Of a stretch of DNA of 64,000 bases, positions 13,232 through 22,760 are shown piece by piece. The notes beneath the pieces were generated by a model that saw nothing but the letters and a program-made list of their open reading frames with translations, was not told the origin of the DNA and did not search any database. This DNA comes from Bowmanella pacifica (GTDB taxonomy: Bacteria; Pseudomonadota; Gammaproteobacteria; Enterobacterales; Alteromonadaceae), in contig NZ_BMLS01000004.1 of the NCBI RefSeq assembly GCF_014645355.1, positions 186,001-250,000 of the forward strand. Reading direction: 5' to 3'. The translations under genes were made by a program, and so were the position numbers. Numbering within the stretch: the first letter of the stretch is position 1; the number at the start of each line of letters is the position of its first letter.

Positions 13232-14401
13232 GTGAAAAGCAAAATTGCCCTGACTATTGCCGCCATTTTGGCATCCACCAGCGCCTTGGCTATTCAGCCT
13301 TCTGAACAAGCTAAGCGTCTGGCCAAAGAGACTATCCTGGTCGACGGCCATATCGACGTCCCGTACCGTATCAATGACGAGTGGGAAGATGTTACCTTCG
13401 CCACCCCAAAGGGTGATTTTGATTATCCAAGAGCCGTAGAGGGCGGCCTGAACGCGCCCTTTATGTCTATTTATATTCCTGCCAGCTATGAAGAGTCTGG
13501 TGGCAGTGTACTGCTGGCCAACCGTTTGATTGACAGCGTAGAAGCCATTGTGGGCCGTGCACCAGAAAAATTTGCCATCGCCCACTCTGTGGCAGACGTA
13601 GAAGCCGCGTTTAAAGCCGGTAAAATTGCTCTGCCTATGGGCATGGAGAACGGCACGCCTCTGGAAGGCAGCATGGAAAACCTGCAGCACTTCTATAAGC
13701 GCGGCGTGCGATACATCACCCTGGCGCACTCCCAAGCCAACCATATTTCTGACTCTTCCTACGATCTACGCCGTAAATGGCATGGCCTGAGTGATTTCGG
13801 CAAGCAGTTAGTTACCGAGATGAACAATATTGGCATGATGATCGATATCTCTCACGTCTCAGACGATGCCTTTTATCAGGTAATTGAACTGACTAAAGCG
13901 CCGGTCATTGCCTCACACTCTTCACTGCGTAAATTCACACCAGGTTTTGAGCGCAATATGGACGACAAAATGATCAAAGCCCTGGCTAAGAATGGCGGTG
14001 TGGTGATGATCAACTTCGGTTCCAGCTTCGTCTCCAATCAGGCACAAGCCTGGGGCAAGAAACGCAGCGCCGCAATGAAGGATGCACAGGCCAAAGACCG
14101 CGCCTCCTTCGACAAGCAGTATCGTCAAAATAACCCCTACCCCTTTGCCACGCTGGAAATCGTGCTGGACCATATCGACCATGTGCGTGATTTAGTGGGT
14201 ATCGAGCATATTGGTATTGGTTCTGACTATGACGGTGTGGGTGACTCACTGCCGACCGATCTAAAAGATGTATCCACCTACCCCAACCTGGTGCAGGGCC
14301 TGTTGGACAGAGGATACAGCGAAGCGGATATCCGTATGATTCTGTCTGAAAACCTATTACGCGTATGGCGTCAGGTGGAAGAGTACGCCGCCAAGCACTA
14401 A
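13232..14401 (+). CDS. Exported membrane dipeptidase-like peptidase (M19)
   Basis: A 389-residue zinc dipeptidase of the M19 (renal dipeptidase) family, predicted to be exported. Residues 1-20 (MKSKIALTIAAILASTSALA) form a signal peptide. Metal-binding elements are present in order: DGHIDVPYRI (H-x-D), MGMENG (bridging Glu), LAHSQANHISDS (His), and DISHVSDDAFYQV (His). IGIGSDYDGVGDSLPTDL and the C-terminal ENLLRVWRQVE complete the family pattern. The start is GTG with ACAGGA upstream. The family acts on dipeptides including D-amino-acid ones; the exact substrate is unknown. With pepQ upstream it suggests peptide scavenging. Confidence 0.92.
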   Translation: MKSKIALTIAAILASTSALAIQPSEQAKRLAKETILVDGHIDVPYRINDEWEDVTFATPKGDFDYPRAVEGGLNAPFMSIYIPASYEESGGSVLLANRLIDSVEAIVGRAPEKFAIAHSVADVEAAFKAGKIALPMGMENGTPLEGSMENLQHFYKRGVRYITLAHSQANHISDSSYDLRRKWHGLSDFGKQLVTEMNNIGMMIDISHVSDDAFYQVIELTKAPVIASHSSLRKFTPGFERNMDDKMIKALAKNGGVVMINFGSSFVSNQAQAWGKKRSAAMKDAQAKDRASFDKQYRQNNPYPFATLEIVLDHIDHVRDLVGIEHIGIGSDYDGVGDSLPTDLKDVSTYPNLVQGLLDRGYSEADIRMILSENLLRVWRQVEEYAAKH

Positions 14402-14423
14402 TCGCGCTCTTAGCGACCCCCAC

Positions 14424-14454
14424 AAAAGGCCTTGCTTAACACAAGGCCTTTTTG
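14424..14454 (+). terminator. Rho-independent terminator after the M19 peptidase gene
   Basis: AAAAGGCCTTG, seven-base loop, CAAGGCCTTTTT, then TG and TTT. The stem of 11 pairs lies 22 bases past the stop. Confidence 0.88.
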
Positions 14455-14580
14455 TTTATTCACGCAGCCATTTCCCGCCTGGGGCTGTACATCATCTGTA
14501 CGAGTGTTAGGATCGCCGCCCAGGTTGCTTCGGCAAATCTTCTAATCGGCTGAACCTTCAGCCCTGACCAAGGACTTATC

Positions 14581-15198
14581 ATGTCTAAGACCTATAACAC
14601 TTCCGAGCTGCAAGCCAGCTATGGTATCGGCCTGCAAATGGGCGAGCAGCTAGCCTCTAACCCTTTCGAGGGCCTGGATATTGACGCCGTACAAGATGGT
14701 TTGGCAACCGCATTCCATCAGCTGCCCAGCGCCGTGAGCAACGACGACCTGCGTACTGCATTTAATGCTATTCATGAGAAGATGCAGGCAGCCAAGGCAG
14801 AACAGTCCAAGGCCGTTATCGCTGAAGGCGAGAATTTCCTGGCAGACAACGCCAAACGTGACGGCGTAACCGTCACTGACTCCGGCCTGCAATATGAAGT
14901 ACTGAACGAAGGTAATGGCGACAAGCCGGTTGCCTCCTCTACCGTGCGCACCCACTACCACGGTACCCTGATCGACGGTACGGTATTCGACAGCTCTTAC
15001 GAGCGCGGTCAACCTGCCGAGTTCCCGGTCGGTGGCGTGATTAAAGGCTGGACCGAAGCCCTGCAACTGATGCAGGTTGGTGCCAAATGGCGTTTATATG
15101 TACCTTATCAACTTGCCTACGGCGAGCAAGGTGCAGGCGCGGCTATTAAGCCTTTCAGCACCCTGATTTTTGACGTAGAGTTGCTGGATATTCTGTAA
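14581..15198 (+). CDS. fklB: FKBP-type peptidyl-prolyl isomerase FklB
   Basis: A 205-residue cis-trans prolyl isomerase of the FKBP22/FklB type. The N-terminal helical dimerisation domain (about 1-90, ASYGIGLQMGEQL, GLDIDAVQDGL) is followed by an FKBP domain: VRTHYHGTLIDGTVFDSSYE, FPVGGVIKGWTEALQLM, WRLYVPYQLAYGEQGAG and TLIFDVELLDI. It has no signal peptide, in agreement with cytosolic FklB. It appears to be a single-gene unit, with a GC-rich hairpin after it. Confidence 0.95.
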   Translation: MSKTYNTSELQASYGIGLQMGEQLASNPFEGLDIDAVQDGLATAFHQLPSAVSNDDLRTAFNAIHEKMQAAKAEQSKAVIAEGENFLADNAKRDGVTVTDSGLQYEVLNEGNGDKPVASSTVRTHYHGTLIDGTVFDSSYERGQPAEFPVGGVIKGWTEALQLMQVGAKWRLYVPYQLAYGEQGAGAAIKPFSTLIFDVELLDIL

Positions 15199-15276
15199 TA
15201 TCCCTGGCTGGCAATGTTGCTGGCCATACATATATTTGGCGGCGCGCCATCAGGTGCGCCGCTGCAAGGATGAATA

Positions 15277-16023
15277 ATGCGTAACCTGCTATGGATAATG
15301 GCCTGTTTAAGTTGCTTTGCCTTAGGTTACCTCGCCGCTTCTCTCTCTACTGCGCCCATAGATGTAAATACTGCTGCAATCAGCGAAACGCCGCCGCCAA
15401 CCACCGCAGTGACTTCGGATGCCACGCCAGATGTAACTCACACGCCTCCCCCGGCGCCAATCTTCAGTCAGTCGGAAGAACAAGACCAGCAACCTGCCCT
15501 GAACGCTAAATTAGAAAAACAACTGCAGGACAAACAGCGCACCATCGACAAGCAGCGTACTCAACTGCGAAAAATATTAAACAGTAAAGCCTATCAAAAG
15601 GCACTGGCGGAAACTATCCAAGTGACTGACGAGGATATTGAACGGGACAAGCTACCGGAACCCTTCAGGTCATTTGTTAATGGGCTGGATGGTCATGTTG
15701 CCGAGCAGTATCTGGCGTTGATCAATGAGCCTCAGGATCAAGACGAGGCTTACAGGCTGACACAAAATATTGCAGACTTTCTGCAAATGCATGAACTGTC
15801 TCATTTGTACGAGATAGAAAATGTCCGTTGTAGCCAATCGGTCTGCGAGATCCGCGGTTTAAAAGATACAGATTCGCTGCGTATTGCGTTAGATGCGCTG
15901 AGTAAGCAGCCTTTCTGGCGACAGAACTTTAATTCCACTTCTTCGTCCAGCTCGAATAGCAAAGAACATGGTAAATACTTATACCTGCTGGCAGGTCGAA
16001 AGGTAGTCTCTATCCCCAAATAA
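15277..16023 (+). CDS. Membrane-anchored protein of unknown function with coiled coil
   Basis: A 248-residue protein I do not recognise. An N-terminal hydrophobic segment (about residues 4-26) looks like a signal anchor or uncleaved signal. It is followed by a Pro/Thr-rich stretch (about 35-65, with PPPTTAV and TPPPAP), a charged Gln/Lys-rich coiled coil (NAKLEKQLQDKQRTIDKQR, about 73-97), and a C-terminal globular part with two cysteines in RCSQSVCEIRG that could form a disulfide, which suggests a periplasmic location. AAGGA precedes the ATG. A terminator follows directly, so it is the last gene before the convergent hut operon. Confidence 0.6.
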   Translation: MRNLLWIMACLSCFALGYLAASLSTAPIDVNTAAISETPPPTTAVTSDATPDVTHTPPPAPIFSQSEEQDQQPALNAKLEKQLQDKQRTIDKQRTQLRKILNSKAYQKALAETIQVTDEDIERDKLPEPFRSFVNGLDGHVAEQYLALINEPQDQDEAYRLTQNIADFLQMHELSHLYEIENVRCSQSVCEIRGLKDTDSLRIALDALSKQPFWRQNFNSTSSSSSNSKEHGKYLYLLAGRKVVSIPK

Positions 16024-16024
16024 C

Positions 16025-16052
16025 AAAAGGCCTGAAGAATCAGGCCTTTTTT
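16025..16052. terminator. Bidirectional terminator before hutH
   Basis: AAAAGGCCTGA, four-base loop, TCAGGCCTTTTTT. It lies between two convergent genes; A and T tracts on both sides allow use in both directions. Confidence 0.88.
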
Positions 16053-16066
16053 ATCTGCAACCACAA

Positions 16067-17596
16067 TCAGTTGGCGCGGCTCACCAACAGTGCGTCAACC
16101 AGATAGTTGTAAGCCCCTTCACCGATTTGTGCAGCAATAGCCTCGATATCCGGTGAGAAATAGCGGTCGTGGTCATAAAAAGCCACGCGCTCCCGCACCA
16201 GGCCATAGCCCTGCTCTACCTTAGCACTGGACAGCAACGGACGACGAAAATCCATGCCCTGAGCGGCAGCCAGTAGCTCTACCGCCAGAATACCGCGGGT
16301 ATTCTCAGCCATATCCGCCAGACGACGACCGGCAAAGGTGGCCATAGACACATGATCTTCCTGATTAGCTGACGTTGGCAAACTGTCCACCGAAGCCGGA
16401 TGGGCAAAGGTTTTGTTTTCCGACGCCAGCGCTGCGGCCGTAACCTGTGCCAACATAAAACCGGAGTTTACCCCGCCGTTATTGACCAAAAAGGGCGGCA
16501 GCTTAGACAGACCGCTGTCAATCAACAGCGCCATACGACGCTCAGACAAGGCACCGATTTCGGCAATGGCCAGCGCCAGGTTGTCTGCAGCCATGGCCAC
16601 CGGCTCGGCATGGAAATTACCGCCGGAGATAATGTCATCACCAAATACCAGAGGATTGTCGGTGACGCCATTCGCCTCAATTAACAACACCTCAGCGGCC
16701 TGGCGCATCTGAGTTAAACACGCGCCCATCACCTGTGGCTGACAGCGCAGTGAGTAAGGATCCTGCACCTTTTCACAGTCATGATGGGACTCCCCTATGC
16801 CCGAGCTGTCGCCGAGTAAATCACGGTACGCCGCCGCCATATCAATCTGGCCGAGCTGACCACGGGCTTCATGAATACGCGCATCAAATGGCGCACGGCT
16901 ACCCAGCGCCGCTTCCACGCACATAGCCCCGCCAACCGTGGCTGCCGCCAACAAGTCTTCGGCGTAGAACAAGCCTTCCAGAGCAAAAGCGGTGGAGGCT
17001 TGGGTACCGTTTAACAGCGCCAGGCCCTCTTTGGGCGCGAAGGTGACAGGTTCAAGCCCGGCGATTTTCAGGCCCTCAGCGCCAGTCAGTTTCTCGCCTT
17101 TATGGCGCACATGGCCTTCGCCCATCAACGGCATACTCATATGCGCCAATGGGGCTAAATCGCCGCTGGCCCCTACCGAGCCTTTTTTCGGTACACAGGG
17201 GTACACTTCGGCATTTAACAAGGCAATCAGGTTTTCAATCACCTGTAAGCGAATACCAGAGAAACCACGGGCCAAGCTGTTGATCTTCAGCAACATCATC
17301 AGCCTTACTGTGCTGTCATCCATCAACTGGCCGGTACCGGCCGCATGGGAAAGTACGATGCTGCGCTGCAGCAGTTCCAGCTCTTCGGGTTTGATTCTGG
17401 TGTTGGCCAGCAAGCCGAATCCGGTGTTGATTCCGTAAACCACCCGACCTTCATCGAGGATTTTTTTCACTGTGGCCGCCGAGGCATTAATCACAGGCTT
17501 AGCCTGCTCGTCCAGCTCAATGGTCATCGACTCGCGGCTGGCGGCGCGAAGCTGCGCTAAAGTTAGTTTTCCGGGTTGGAGTTTTAGCCTGGCCAT
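16067..17596 (-). CDS. hutH: Histidine ammonia-lyase HutH
   Basis: HutH removes ammonia from histidine to give trans-urocanate, the first step of histidine degradation. Length 509 residues is typical. The self-made MIO cofactor comes from the Ala-Ser-Gly in [16 protein letters not shown] (about residue 141-143). Catalytic Tyr is in [17 protein letters not shown], and NGTQASTAF and [15 protein letters not shown] are family blocks. Its ATG overlaps the hutU stop by one base (TAATG), so it is translated by coupling from hutU. It is last in the hutC-hutU-hutH operon and likely repressed by HutC. Confidence 0.98.
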   Translation of the reverse strand: MARLKLQPGKLTLAQLRAASRESMTIELDEQAKPVINASAATVKKILDEGRVVYGINTGFGLLANTRIKPEELELLQRSIVLSHAAGTGQLMDDSTVRLMMLLKINSLARGFSGIRLQVIENLIALLNAEVYPCVPKKGSVGASGDLAPLAHMSMPLMGEGHVRHKGEKLTGAEGLKIAGLEPVTFAPKEGLALLNGTQASTAFALEGLFYAEDLLAAATVGGAMCVEAALGSRAPFDARIHEARGQLGQIDMAAAYRDLLGDSSGIGESHHDCEKVQDPYSLRCQPQVMGACLTQMRQAAEVLLIEANGVTDNPLVFGDDIISGGNFHAEPVAMAADNLALAIAEIGALSERRMALLIDSGLSKLPPFLVNNGGVNSGFMLAQVTAAALASENKTFAHPASVDSLPTSANQEDHVSMATFAGRRLADMAENTRGILAVELLAAAQGMDFRRPLLSSAKVEQGYGLVRERVAFYDHDRYFSPDIEAIAAQIGEGAYNYLVDALLVSRAN

Positions 17597-19260
17597 TATT
17601 TGTTCTCCAGCATAGGTAGATCCAGGCCGTGCTCTTTGGCACAGCGTTTGGCAATGTCGTATCCCGCGTCGGCATGGCGCATGACGCCGGTTGCCGGGTC
17701 ATTCCACAATACCCGTCCCACCCGCTTGGCAGCCGCGTCGCTGCCGTCACATAAAATCACCACACCGGCATGCTGGGAAAAGCCCATGCCCACGCCACCG
17801 CCGTGATGCAAGCTAACCCAGGTAGCGCCACCAGCGGTGGACAGCAGAGCGTTTAGCAATGGCCAGTCAGATACCGCATCCGACCCGTCCAGCATACTTT
17901 CGGTTTCACGGTTAGGGCTGGCTACCGAGCCTGAGTCCAGATGGTCACGACCAATCACCACAGGCGCTTTAAGCTCACCGTTTTTCACCATCTCATTAAA
18001 GGCCAGAGCCACACGGGCACGGTCTTTCAGGCCAATCCAGCAAATACGGGCGGGCAAACCCTGGAACTGAATGCGCTCACGGGCCATATCCAGCCAGTTA
18101 TGCAAATGGGCGTTATCGGGGATCAGCTCTTTAACTTTCTGGTCGGTTTTATAGATATCTTCCGGGTCACCAGACAGCGCGGCCCAGCGGAATGGCCCGA
18201 TGCCCTCACAAAACAACGGGCGGATATACGCCGGTACAAAGCCAGGGAAATCAAAGGCATTGGCCACTCCTTCCTCAAAGGCCATCTGGCGGATATTGTT
18301 GCCATAGTCCAAGGTGGCTGCGCCGCGCTCCTGCAAGGTCAGCATAGCGCGCACCTGCACGGCCATAGACTGTTTGGCCGCTTTAACTACCGCGGCTTCA
18401 TCCTGCTGGCGCATGCTGGCCGCCTGTTCCATGGTCCAGCCTTGCGGCAAATAGCCATTTAACGGGTCATGGGCAGAGGTTTGGTCGGTGACCACATCCG
18501 GGGTGATATTGCGCGTAACCAATTCAGCAAACACATCGGCAGCATTGCCCAGCAAACCTACTGATACCGGACTGTCTGAGGCATTAATGATGGCCAGGGC
18601 TTCATCCAGGGTTGCGGCCTTTTTATCCAGATAACGGGTACGCAGGCGAAAATCGATACGGGTTTCATCCACATCCACTGCCAGCATTGAAAAACCAGCC
18701 ATAGTGGCCGCCAGCGGCTGGGCGCCCCCCATACCACCAAGCCCGCCGGTAAGTACCCACTTGCCTTTTGCTTCGCCGTCGAAGTGCTGTCTTGCCACGG
18801 CGCCAAAGGTCTCGTAGGTGCCCTGCACAATGCCCTGACTACCGATGTAAATCCAGCTACCAGCGGTCATCTGGCCGTACATCATCAGGCCCTGCTTATC
18901 CAGCTCGTTAAAATGCTCCCAAGTGGCCCAGTGTGGCACCAGGTTGGAGTTGGCAATGAGCACTCGCGGGGCATCTTCGTGGGTTTTAAATACCCCAACA
19001 GGCTTACCTGACTGCACCAGCAAAGACTCGTCCAGTTCCAGGCGCTGCAATACTTCAACAATTTTATCGAAACACTGCCAGTCACGCGCTGCCCGGCCAA
19101 TGCCGCCATACACCACCAGATCTTCCGGCCGCTCGGCCACGTCAGGGTCTAAATTGTTCATCAGCATGCGCAAGGCGGCCTCGGCCTGCCAGTGCTTGCA
19201 GCTTAGTTGGCTGCCATGGGGCGCGCGGATCACCCGCGATGGATCATGTCGGTTGCTCAT
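17596..19260 (-). CDS. hutU: Urocanate hydratase HutU
   Basis: Urocanase converts urocanate to imidazolonepropionate with tightly bound NAD+. The start at 19260 ([16 protein letters not shown]) has CAGGAG seven bases upstream; the resulting 554 residues match the family. Diagnostic parts include [71 protein letters not shown] and [19 protein letters not shown]. It begins one base after the hutC stop codon, and hutH overlaps its end, so all three genes form one operon on the minus strand. Confidence 0.98.
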   Translation of the reverse strand: MSNRHDPSRVIRAPHGSQLSCKHWQAEAALRMLMNNLDPDVAERPEDLVVYGGIGRAARDWQCFDKIVEVLQRLELDESLLVQSGKPVGVFKTHEDAPRVLIANSNLVPHWATWEHFNELDKQGLMMYGQMTAGSWIYIGSQGIVQGTYETFGAVARQHFDGEAKGKWVLTGGLGGMGGAQPLAATMAGFSMLAVDVDETRIDFRLRTRYLDKKAATLDEALAIINASDSPVSVGLLGNAADVFAELVTRNITPDVVTDQTSAHDPLNGYLPQGWTMEQAASMRQQDEAAVVKAAKQSMAVQVRAMLTLQERGAATLDYGNNIRQMAFEEGVANAFDFPGFVPAYIRPLFCEGIGPFRWAALSGDPEDIYKTDQKVKELIPDNAHLHNWLDMARERIQFQGLPARICWIGLKDRARVALAFNEMVKNGELKAPVVIGRDHLDSGSVASPNRETESMLDGSDAVSDWPLLNALLSTAGGATWVSLHHGGGVGMGFSQHAGVVILCDGSDAAAKRVGRVLWNDPATGVMRHADAGYDIAKRCAKEHGLDLPMLENK

Positions 19261-19261
19261 G

Positions 19262-19990
19262 TTATCTCCTGTTGATTCGTTCGCTTGGCACAAAAGTTAA
19301 ATGGCCGCCAAGCTGATATTTTTCCCCCGGATGCGTCAGCAAAGCGTGGCTGACCACACCATCGCGGCTCCAGGTGGTTCGATGTAAGCGCAGGCAAGGC
19401 ATTCCAGCCTGCAAATGCAGATATTGGATAGCCAGGGGATCGGCCAGTAGCGCTTCCACCCTATGCTCGGCTTCGGTCAGCGGTGCTGCCGTGCACAGGT
19501 ATTCATGGGGCGTCAGGGCGCTAAAGTCCTGCTTAAGGTAATCAGGTGCCAGGGCCGGATTAACAAAACGCTGCTCAAGCTGTAATGGCTCATCGTCCTG
19601 CCAATGGCAGATCAGGCTGCTGTATAGCTTACTGCCCACCGGCAAAGCAAAGTGGGCAGCCAGGGCGTTATCAGCCTGGATTTCTGCCAGCTCGATAACT
19701 TGTGCCCGATGGTGACGCTCGCGCTCACGGATCTCGTCGGCAATATTGCGGATTTGCAGCATAGACGACTGACTTTTAAGTGGTGCCACGCAGGTCGCAG
19801 CACCCTGGGTACGTTGCAATACCCCCTGCTCTGCCAGCTCCTGCAAAGCGCGTCTGGCGGTCATACGGCTAACGCCGAATTCACCAGCCAGCTGGTTTTC
19901 AGACGGTACGGCATCGCCTTCCTGCCAGCGTCCGGTTTCGATACGCTGCAAAATATGCGACTTAATCTGCTGATACTTGCTGTCAGCCAA
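19262..19990 (-). CDS. hutC: Histidine utilisation repressor HutC (GntR family)
   Basis: HutC represses hut genes and is released by urocanate. The 242-residue protein has an N-terminal winged helix of the GntR type ([48 protein letters not shown]) and a C-terminal UTRA effector domain (about 90-240, with [20 protein letters not shown] and [16 protein letters not shown]). It is the first gene of its operon and divergent from hutI. A good match to the HutC operator lies in the 112-base space between hutC and hutI, so it probably controls itself, hutUH and hutI together. Confidence 0.95.
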   Translation of the reverse strand: MADSKYQQIKSHILQRIETGRWQEGDAVPSENQLAGEFGVSRMTARRALQELAEQGVLQRTQGAATCVAPLKSQSSMLQIRNIADEIRERERHHRAQVIELAEIQADNALAAHFALPVGSKLYSSLICHWQDDEPLQLEQRFVNPALAPDYLKQDFSALTPHEYLCTAAPLTEAEHRVEALLADPLAIQYLHLQAGMPCLRLHRTTWSRDGVVSHALLTHPGEKYQLGGHLTFVPSERINRR

Positions 19991-20052
19991 ACGCTATCCC
20001 CTAATATTGGTTAACTGTCGATTAACATCGTTTTATAAATTGACACAAACAA

Positions 20053-20066
20053 CTTGTCTATACAAG
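20053..20066. promoter_or_regulatory. HutC operator between hutC and hutI
   Basis: CTTGTCTATACAAG, read on the other strand as CTTGTATAGACAAG, is an inverted repeat with one mismatched central pair. It agrees with the hut operator core I recall from Klebsiella and Pseudomonas. It is 37 bases upstream of the hutI start and 62 bases upstream of hutC, so one repressor dimer could cover both promoters. Confidence 0.8.
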
Positions 20067-20102
20067 ATAATAGTCAAGCACAGCCCGTGAAGGAAACTTG
20101 CC

Positions 20103-21344
20103 ATGTCGGACACCCATAACGCAGACCTGTTACTTACCAATATCAATCTGGCCACCTTTGATCCTGCTCTTGGCCCCTACGGCATTATTGAGCAAGGCGC
20201 ACTACTGGTGACGGGCGGCCATATTCAATGGCTGGGCAAACAGCAAGACTTGCCCAAGCTTGGCGACGTTAGTCACGCCGTGGACGGGCAAGGGCAATGG
20301 CTGCTACCGGGTTTTATTGATTGTCATACCCATTTGGTATTTGCCGGTAACCGTGCCGATGAATTTGAGCAGCGTCTGCAAGGGGTAAGTTATACCGATA
20401 TCGCCAAGCAAGGCGGTGGTATACGCCGCACTGTTACCGCCACCCGCGAGGCCAGCGAAGCCCAACTACTGACCCTGGTGCTAAAGCGCGCCGAGGTACT
20501 GCTGGCACAGGGTGTTACCTGCATAGAAGTTAAATCCGGCTATGGCCTGGATGCAGACAGCGAGCTCAAGCTACTACGGGTTGCCAGGCAGATTGAAAAA
20601 CATCTGCCGCTGACCATAAAAACCACCTTCCTCGGCGCCCACGCCCTACCGGCGGAATATCAGGATGACGCTCAGGGCTATATCGACCTGGTGTGTCAGC
20701 ATATGCTGCCCCAAGTGGCCGAACAGCAACTGGCCGATGCCGTGGATGTATTTTGCGAAAACATTGGTTTTACCCTGGCGCAAACCCGGCAGGTATTCGA
20801 AGCTGCCAAACAACTGGGCCTGCCGGTAAAACTGCATGCCGAGCAGCTTTCCAATATGGGTGGCAGTGCGCTGGCTGCCGATTATCAGGCCTTATCGGTT
20901 GACCATATTGAGTTTTTGGATGAAGCGGGCGTAAAGGCCATAGCCCAAAGCGGCACGGTGGCCACCCTGCTGCCCGGCGCATTTTACTATTTGAGAGAAA
21001 CCCAAAAACCACCTATCGACCTGCTACGCCAGTATCAGGTGCCTATGGCCGTGGCCACTGACTTTAACCCCGGCACCTCACCTATTTTGAATCTGCCGCT
21101 GATGCTAAATATGGCCTGCACCTTGTTTGCCTTAACGCCGGAAGAAGCCCTGCGAGGGGTAACCCAACATGCCGCCAAAGCACTGGGGCTGCAAAACACA
21201 CTCGGCATGCTTAAAGTAGGTATGCAGGCGGATATGCAGCTATTGGATATCAGTCACCCCAACCAGCTCGCTTATCAGATTGGCGGCCATCCTCTGACGC
21301 GCTTATGGCAGGCCGGAAAACCAGTTAAGGGCGGGCAAAAGTAG
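20103..21344 (+). CDS. hutI: Imidazolonepropionase HutI
   Basis: HutI opens the ring of imidazolonepropionate to form N-formimino-glutamate. The 413-residue amidohydrolase has metal ligands in [18 protein letters not shown] (H-x-H), [16 protein letters not shown] (His), [11 protein letters not shown] (His) and [13 protein letters not shown] (Asp). [14 protein letters not shown] is a substrate-binding signature. GAAGGAAA precedes the ATG. It is transcribed alone, divergent from hutCUH and probably under the same HutC operator. The next step, HutG, is not adjacent; a HutG-like gene is found at 43.3-44.3 kb. Confidence 0.97.
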   Translation: MSDTHNADLLLTNINLATFDPALGPYGIIEQGALLVTGGHIQWLGKQQDLPKLGDVSHAVDGQGQWLLPGFIDCHTHLVFAGNRADEFEQRLQGVSYTDIAKQGGGIRRTVTATREASEAQLLTLVLKRAEVLLAQGVTCIEVKSGYGLDADSELKLLRVARQIEKHLPLTIKTTFLGAHALPAEYQDDAQGYIDLVCQHMLPQVAEQQLADAVDVFCENIGFTLAQTRQVFEAAKQLGLPVKLHAEQLSNMGGSALAADYQALSVDHIEFLDEAGVKAIAQSGTVATLLPGAFYYLRETQKPPIDLLRQYQVPMAVATDFNPGTSPILNLPLMLNMACTLFALTPEEALRGVTQHAAKALGLQNTLGMLKVGMQADMQLLDISHPNQLAYQIGGHPLTRLWQAGKPVKGGQK

Positions 21345-21398
21345 CGGGGTTTGCGGAGCTCCCATAGCGCAGAGAGAATATGAACTGACCACAAAGCA

Positions 21399-21574
21399 CA
21401 CAAAGGTCACGAAGGGCCGGCCGAAAATAAAGTTTAAAATCAGTGGGTTAAGTTCGCGGAATTTGGGCTAGCCAGTATGCTATCTTCTTCGTGCTCTTCT
21501 GAGCTTCGTGGTGAGACTGGTATTTGGGTGTTTTTAACTCTGAAAAACTTGGTAAACACAAAAGTCACGAAGGG
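21399..21574 (+). repeat. Pair of direct repeats beside the cassette array
   Basis: CACAAAGGTCACGAAGGG at 21399-21416 recurs as CACAAAAGTCACGAAGGG at 21557-21574, one mismatch in 18 bases. Between them lies a related inverted-looking piece, CTTCGTGGTG near 21504. The 435 bases from the hutI stop to the first intact cassette gene hold these repeats, a probable cassette remnant and attC1. The origin of the repeats is unknown. Confidence 0.5.
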
Positions 21575-21679
21575 TTGCACTGGTTTGACGACAGCAATGA
21601 AAATAATCATTTTGGCTATATGTCCAAATCTGACAAAGAAAAAGGCAAATCTGTTGGTACTCACTTGGAAGGATGGTGA
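21515..21679 (+). pseudogene. Probable 3' remnant of a gene cassette ORF
   Basis: This frame is open for 54 codons, ends in TGA five bases before attC1, and has no plausible 5' end: an in-frame stop lies directly upstream at 21512. The encoded peptide (with EGLHWFDDSNENNHFGYMSK and EKGKSVGTHLEGW) is hydrophilic and protein-like, more so than an overlapping frame from 21477 to 21689 that ends at the attC boundary itself. It is read here as a broken first cassette whose front part was lost. I do not recognise the family. The alternative frame (with MKIIILAICPNLTKKK) cannot be excluded. Confidence 0.35.
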
Positions 21680-21683
21680 ATAC

Positions 21684-21770
21684 TTATAACAAGGCGCAGC
21701 ACTCACTCCCTTCGGTCGCTGGGACGTCAAACGCTAACGCGTTTTTCCGCCCGTGTGCTTTGCGTTATAC
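21684..21770 (+). repeat. attC recombination site 1 of the integron cassette array
   Basis: Begins with an R''-type box TTATAAC followed by AAGGCGCAGCAC and ends with GTGTGCTTTGC and the R'-type box GTTATAC. The two ends are near-complementary over the outer boxes and partly over the inner ones; the centre contains imperfect inverted repeats (GGGACGTC, AACGCTAACGCG). Length 87 bases. This is the folded-strand architecture of attC sites, and the same TAACAAGGC start recurs in other sites of the array. Confidence 0.8.
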
Positions 21771-21780
21771 GATTAAATAT

Positions 21781-22170
21781 ATGAACGAGAAGCTCCTCAA
21801 GATTATTAATGAACGTCAGTTGGTTTCTGTGATGAACAAAACCAAGTGGCGTGAAGTATGCGAGGATTTTGAAGAACTTGATTCTCCACATATCTGTATT
21901 CGATATAAGTTAATTACGTCAGATGATATTTTTGGCTTTAGCCCAGTTTGGTGGGATCAATTATTAGAGGATGCTTCAGCAATAGAATGGCTTGATTTTG
22001 AGCCAGTTGTGAGTGAGCATCGAGGTCGCCTCGTATCAAATAAAAAGACAGATAGGTCTGCTGAGATACTTAGTATTTTAAGGAGACATAGTATTAGATA
22101 TTCAAATCAGGAATCATACTTTCGAGTCTGGGGTTACTTAACTCCAGGGGATTGTCCTGAGTTCGTATAA
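21781..22170 (+). CDS. Cassette-encoded small protein, possibly DUF6678-like
   Basis: A 129-residue cytosolic-looking protein with no signal peptide or membrane segment. The segment VMNKTKWREVCEDFEELDSP followed by a substrate-like FGFSPVWWDQLL region resembles, from memory, the DUF6678 family of unknown function. The ATG at 21781 lies 11 bases after attC1, the normal position for a cassette gene; an upstream in-frame start at 21673 would read through attC1 and is rejected. Its stop lies inside the first box of attC2. The gene is AT-rich compared with the hut genes. The family call is tentative; that it is a cassette gene is much firmer. Confidence 0.6.
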   Translation: MNEKLLKIINERQLVSVMNKTKWREVCEDFEELDSPHICIRYKLITSDDIFGFSPVWWDQLLEDASAIEWLDFEPVVSEHRGRLVSNKKTDRSAEILSILRRHSIRYSNQESYFRVWGYLTPGDCPEFV

Positions 22171-22292
22171 CAAGGCCATTCAACATTAGCGCGCTGGGAC
22201 GCCCAATACTCTGCTTCTTTTGTGTTGTCGCTGCGCTCCAAAGTAACACAAAAGAAGCTACATATTGGCCGCCGTTGATGGCGGCGTTATAC
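22165..22292 (+). repeat. attC recombination site 2
   Basis: R'' GTATAAC and R' GTTATAC are perfect complements. Inside, AAGGCC near the left end faces GGCGGC near the right end, and a long arm GCTTCTTTTGTGTT pairs with AACACAAAAGAAGC around the centre. Length 128 bases. The left box overlaps the stop codon of the upstream cassette gene. Confidence 0.9.
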
Positions 22293-22310
22293 ATACACAA
22301 GGAATGCATA

Positions 22311-22673
22311 GTGAAAACCCGAATAATGTATATCGAAAATAAAAGCGGTGATGAATTAAATGGCGCAGGCCGGATAGGTCGAGTGCGCTTTTCAAAAACT
22401 GGGAAGACAATTTATTACCGTGATGCTGAGCTTCAATCTTTGAAAGGATATGGCTTTAAATCCAACTATTTTGATGTGAATACTGGGGAGCATTATTGGG
22501 TATCAGGTCCTAAGAAAAATGGACAAGATACGCTTTACCCAGATCACATTGAAATTGATGAAGATGTGCGAGAAGAATATTGGCGTGATGTTCGTGGTGT
22601 TGATTGTGATCTTTCCGTCTTTAAAAGCCAAGGCTCTACGGTTGGTTGGCGTGCAGAGCAGTACCGTAGGTAA
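22311..22673 (+). CDS. Cassette-encoded conserved small protein (MYIENKSG family)
   Basis: A 121-residue cytosolic protein. The pattern IMYIENKSGDELNGAGRIGR, FSKTGKTIYY, LKGYGFKSNYFDVNTGEHYW, VSGPKKNGQD and IEIDEDVREEYW is one I recall from a family of about 100 residues found in many bacteria, including cassettes. Database entries sometimes mislabel it 1-deoxy-D-xylulose-5-phosphate synthase; it has none of that enzyme's domains. I chose GTG at 22311 because AAGGA lies six bases before it and 18 bases after attC2; an ATG at 22326 is the alternative. Real function unknown. Confidence 0.7.
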   Translation: MKTRIMYIENKSGDELNGAGRIGRVRFSKTGKTIYYRDAELQSLKGYGFKSNYFDVNTGEHYWVSGPKKNGQDTLYPDHIEIDEDVREEYWRDVRGVDCDLSVFKSQGSTVGWRAEQYRR

Positions 22674-22679
22674 GCGTAT

Positions 22680-22748
22680 GTATAACAAGTTAAAGCAGCG
22701 GAAAACCACTCGCTGCGTTCCCGTTTTCCGCTGTTCAAAGCGTTAGAT
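22680..22748 (+). repeat. attC recombination site 3
   Basis: Left box GTATAAC, right box GTTAGAT. A strong internal hairpin pairs CAGCGGAAAAC with GTTTTCCGCTG around a 16-base loop. At 69 bases it is the shortest site in the array. It starts six bases past the stop of the upstream gene and ends 12 bases before the next. Confidence 0.85.
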
Positions 22749-22760
22749 TTACGGAGTAAC

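Noticed and set aside
15239-15263. GC-rich hairpin after fklB
   Set aside because: The stem GCGGCGC...GCGCCGC is strong but no T run follows and the next gene's ribosome-binding site is directly downstream; not called a terminator with confidence.
20010-20026. GTTAA-N7-TTAAC inverted repeat upstream of hutC
   Set aside because: Short arms in AT-rich sequence; it may be chance, and a better operator lies 30 bases away.
22094-22309. Minus-strand ORF through attC2
   Set aside because: It crosses the attC palindrome and the end of a well-supported cassette gene; palindromic sites create open frames by chance.
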